From the NCBI RefSeq assembly GCF_900089495.1, contig NZ_LT605203.1, positions 1,587,060-1,651,059 of the forward strand: a DNA stretch of 64,000 bases. The letters are read 5' to 3'. Shown piece by piece: positions 61,925 through 64,000 of this stretch. Every line of letters starts with the position of its first letter. The stretch's first letter is position 1. The notes under the pieces are model-generated. The model was given only the letters and a program-made list of their open reading frames with translations. It did not search any database and had not been told where the DNA came from. Both the position numbers and the translations under genes were made by a program. Source of the DNA: Thiomonas sp. X19. Lineage in GTDB: Bacteria; Pseudomonadota; Gammaproteobacteria; Burkholderiales; Burkholderiaceae_C.

Positions 61925-62566
61925 ATGTTCACAGGTCTCGTCACGGCTCTTGGCCGTATTTCCGAAGTGGTGCCGCTGCAAGCCGGCGAGGGCAGCGGTT
62001 TGCGCGTCACGGTGCGGGCGCCGGCAGCGTGGCTGCAGGGCGTGGGCCTGGGCGACAGCATCTGCGTGAGCGGCGCCTGCATGACCGCCGTGGAGCTGGG
62101 CGCAGTGCACTTTGCCTTCGACATCTCGGCCGAGAGCCTGGCGCGGACCACCGGGCTCGACGCGGCGGGGACCGAGGTGAACCTGGAGCAGTCGCTGACC
62201 CTGGCCACCAAGCTCGGCGGGCACCTGGTCACCGGCCATGTGGACGGCATCGGTCAGGTGGAGCGCTTCGAGCCGGTGGGCGAATCCTGGCATCTGGCGC
62301 TGCGCGTGCCCAGTGAGCTTGCGCGTTTTTTTGCCGACAAGGGCTCGATCACCGTGAACGGCGTGAGCCTGACGGTGAACCGCGTGACCGACGCCAACGA
62401 CGCCTCGTCCAGCGTGCACATCAACCTCATCCCCCACACCCTGCGGCACACCAATCTGCACAGCCTCAAGCCTGGCAGCGCGGTGAACCTGGAGGTGGAT
62501 CTGATCGCGCGCTATGTGGAACGCATGCTGCCGGGCTTGCGGGCGGATTTGGCAGCTAGGACCTGA
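61925..62566 (+). CDS. ribE: Riboflavin synthase alpha subunit
   Basis: This enzyme converts two 6,7-dimethyl-8-ribityllumazine molecules to riboflavin. The 213-residue protein shows two lumazine-binding repeats. The first starts MFTGLVTALGRISEV; the second includes GHLVTGHVDGIGQVERFEP. Conserved SITVNGVSLTVNRV and LIPHTLRHTNL are present. The ATG at 61925 gives the invariant MFTG start. No FMN riboswitch is recognisable in the leader. Confidence 0.96.
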   Translation: MFTGLVTALGRISEVVPLQAGEGSGLRVTVRAPAAWLQGVGLGDSICVSGACMTAVELGAVHFAFDISAESLARTTGLDAAGTEVNLEQSLTLATKLGGHLVTGHVDGIGQVERFEPVGESWHLALRVPSELARFFADKGSITVNGVSLTVNRVTDANDASSSVHINLIPHTLRHTNLHSLKPGSAVNLEVDLIARYVERMLPGLRADLAART

Positions 62567-62820
62567 AGCGGTTCTGGGGCTTTCGGCCCCCCGAGATCCG
62601 GGCTGCGGTGCCATCATCGTCCATACTTGGATCTTGCCGCGTCGCAGCAGCCATGGAGCATGGCGCCTTGGGCGCGAATCCATGCAGCCGCGATAGACGG
62701 CGGGCGACGGGTTTTCCCGATTGACCGACTGCGCCCAGCCGAATTGGCGGCGCAGCCATAATCAACCCTTTTCCAACGCTGCCCAGACGCTGCGCCCGTG
62801 CGCGGCGCAAGACTCACTGC

Positions 62821-64000
62821 ATGCCCCGTCAGTACGCCGCCGTCCCGTCCATCCGCCGCCTTTGGGCTGCTGCGCGGCGGCGCCTGTGGGCCGGACTGCT
62901 GTTTGGCGCCTTCTGGGCGCTGGCGGCGCCCGCGCCGGGCGCATGGGCATCGGCGGCGCCGGGGGTCCTTGCCGCATCCGCGCCCCAGGCTGCGGCATCG
63001 GGCGCAGAGGGTGCATCGGCAGGGCCGTCCGCCGCTGCGGCATCGCAGCCCGGCATGCAGGCCAGTTATGACGTCCGCATCGACGCGCCCGAGGCCTTGC
63101 GCGGCATGTTGGCGCAATACCTGGAGATCGAGCGCTGGCGCTTTTTCCCCGGCATCACGCCCACCCAGTTGCGCGGTCTGGTCGACAAAATTCCGCAGCA
63201 GGCCGATGCCTTGCTTGCTGCCGAGGGTTATTTCGCGCCACAGGTCAAGGCCGCATTGAACGCGGCAGCGCGGCCGCCGCTGGTGGAGGTGCAGGTCCAA
63301 GCCGGCGAGCCGACACGCGTGAGCAGCCTGGATTTGCAGGTGAACGGCCCCGACGGCCAGCCCGATGCGCCGCTGGCAGCCAAACTGCGCCACGACTGGT
63401 CGCTGGCCGACGGTCAGGTGTTTCGCAGCGCCGCCTGGGAAACCGCCAAGAGCAATGCCCTGCTGACCCTGCTGACGCAGCGCTACCCGGCGGCGCGCAT
63501 CGCGCAAAGCCAGGCGCGGGTGGACCCGAGGCGGCACGGCGCGGCGCTCAGTCTGGTGCTCGACACCGGGCCGGGCTACAGCTTCGGCCCGGTGCAGGTT
63601 GAAGGCCTGAAGCGCTACCCCGAGACCATCGTGCAGCGCCTGGCGCCCTTCCAGCCCGGCCAGCCTTATGCGCAGGCCAAGCTGCTGGAATACCAGCAGC
63701 TGCTGCAGGGCAGCGGCTATTTCCGCACGGCCACGGTGGCCGCGCCGCTGGCCGAGGCGCAGGGCACCACGCTGCCGGTGCAGGTGCAGGTGGTGGAATA
63801 CAGGCCGCAAAAACTGGGGCTGGGCGTGGGTTACAGCAGCAACACCGGGGCGCGTACCCAGGTGGATTACGAGAACCTCAACATCCTCGGTCGCGCCTGG
63901 CGTTTCACCAGTGCACTGAAGCTGGAAACCCTGCTGCAGTCCTTGAGCGCGGGCCTGGCTTTCCCGCAGGTGGCAAACGGCTCGCGCTACAGCCTGAGCG
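62821..64000 (+). CDS. tamA: TamA-like outer-membrane assembly protein, 5' part
   Basis: The frame is open from the ATG at 62821 to the window edge (393 codons), so the gene is incomplete here. It has a signal peptide after a basic start (AGLLFGAFWALAAPAPGAWA), then an Ala-rich linker, and POTRA-type repeats (about residues 80-320, with YSFGPVQVEGLKRYPETIVQ). The beginning of the Omp85 beta-barrel follows (LGLGVGYSSNTGARTQVDYE). TamA inserts autotransporters and other proteins into the outer membrane with TamB. tamB would be expected just beyond the window. Confidence 0.88.
   Translation, partial: MPRQYAAVPSIRRLWAAARRRLWAGLLFGAFWALAAPAPGAWASAAPGVLAASAPQAAASGAEGASAGPSAAAASQPGMQASYDVRIDAPEALRGMLAQYLEIERWRFFPGITPTQLRGLVDKIPQQADALLAAEGYFAPQVKAALNAAARPPLVEVQVQAGEPTRVSSLDLQVNGPDGQPDAPLAAKLRHDWSLADGQVFRSAAWETAKSNALLTLLTQRYPAARIAQSQARVDPRRHGAALSLVLDTGPGYSFGPVQVEGLKRYPETIVQRLAPFQPGQPYAQAKLLEYQQLLQGSGYFRTATVAAPLAEAQGTTLPVQVQVVEYRPQKLGLGVGYSSNTGARTQVDYENLNILGRAWRFTSALKLETLLQSLSAGLAFPQVANGSRYSLS

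Overview
The window is high-GC bacterial chromosome. Its gene content and order (metR/metE divergent pair, gltBD preceded by a transposase-like gene, a ZTP riboswitch ahead of glyA, ubiD, tol-pal, the ribE-tamA neighbourhood) point to a betaproteobacterium of the order Burkholderiales. A YeeE/YedE thiosulfate-type transporter and three DsbG-like periplasmic thiol proteins would suit a sulfur-metabolising genus such as Thiomonas. The genus is an inference and was not tested.

Layout. 1-4.3 kb is a decaying accessory zone: a complete IS30-type element, an AraC-type regulator, a frameshifted Lrp-like fragment, a DUF1330 gene with a palindromic operator, a 236-bp MITE-like element and a VOC pseudogene. 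4.3-15.4 kb holds nitrogen and methionine metabolism: metR and metE in divergent orientation, an inactive-looking REP-associated transposase relative, then gltB and gltD. metE carries three in-frame copies of an 84-bp repeat. 15.4-27.3 kb holds ChaC, YcaO, a GlxA-type regulator with an isochorismatase-like hydrolase, a DNA alkylation repair operon (Ada-AlkA fusion, Ogt, EamA permease), a VOC protein, three DsbG-like proteins around pdxH, and msrA. 27.8-37.6 kb holds a very large DUF748 protein, ubiD, a lytic transglycosylase, glyA behind a ZTP riboswitch, galE and tRNA-Lys(CTT).

37.8-42.35 kb is a small integrative element inserted in the 3' end of tRNA-Lys(TTT), bounded by a 46-bp direct repeat. 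It encodes a small unknown protein, an unusual protein built of 11-residue tandem repeats behind a promoter with a 14-bp inverted-repeat operator, an HUH-type rolling-circle Rep, an excisionase-like HTH protein and a tyrosine integrase. An IS630-type element with TA target duplication has split the integrase; removing it in silico restores the frame exactly. I regard this element, and especially the 11-residue repeat protein, as the most novel content.

42.4-64 kb holds tcdA, a YeeE-type transporter, queC and the cell-envelope Tol-Pal system. Tol-Pal is split: ybgC-tolQ-tolR-tolA lie at 58.8-61.7 kb and tolB-pal-cpoB at 45.5-48.4 kb, both on the minus strand. Between them are two glycosyltransferases, an MsbA-like exporter, a YbdK ligase, a CPA2 antiporter and dnaE. 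The window ends with ribE and the 5' part of tamA.
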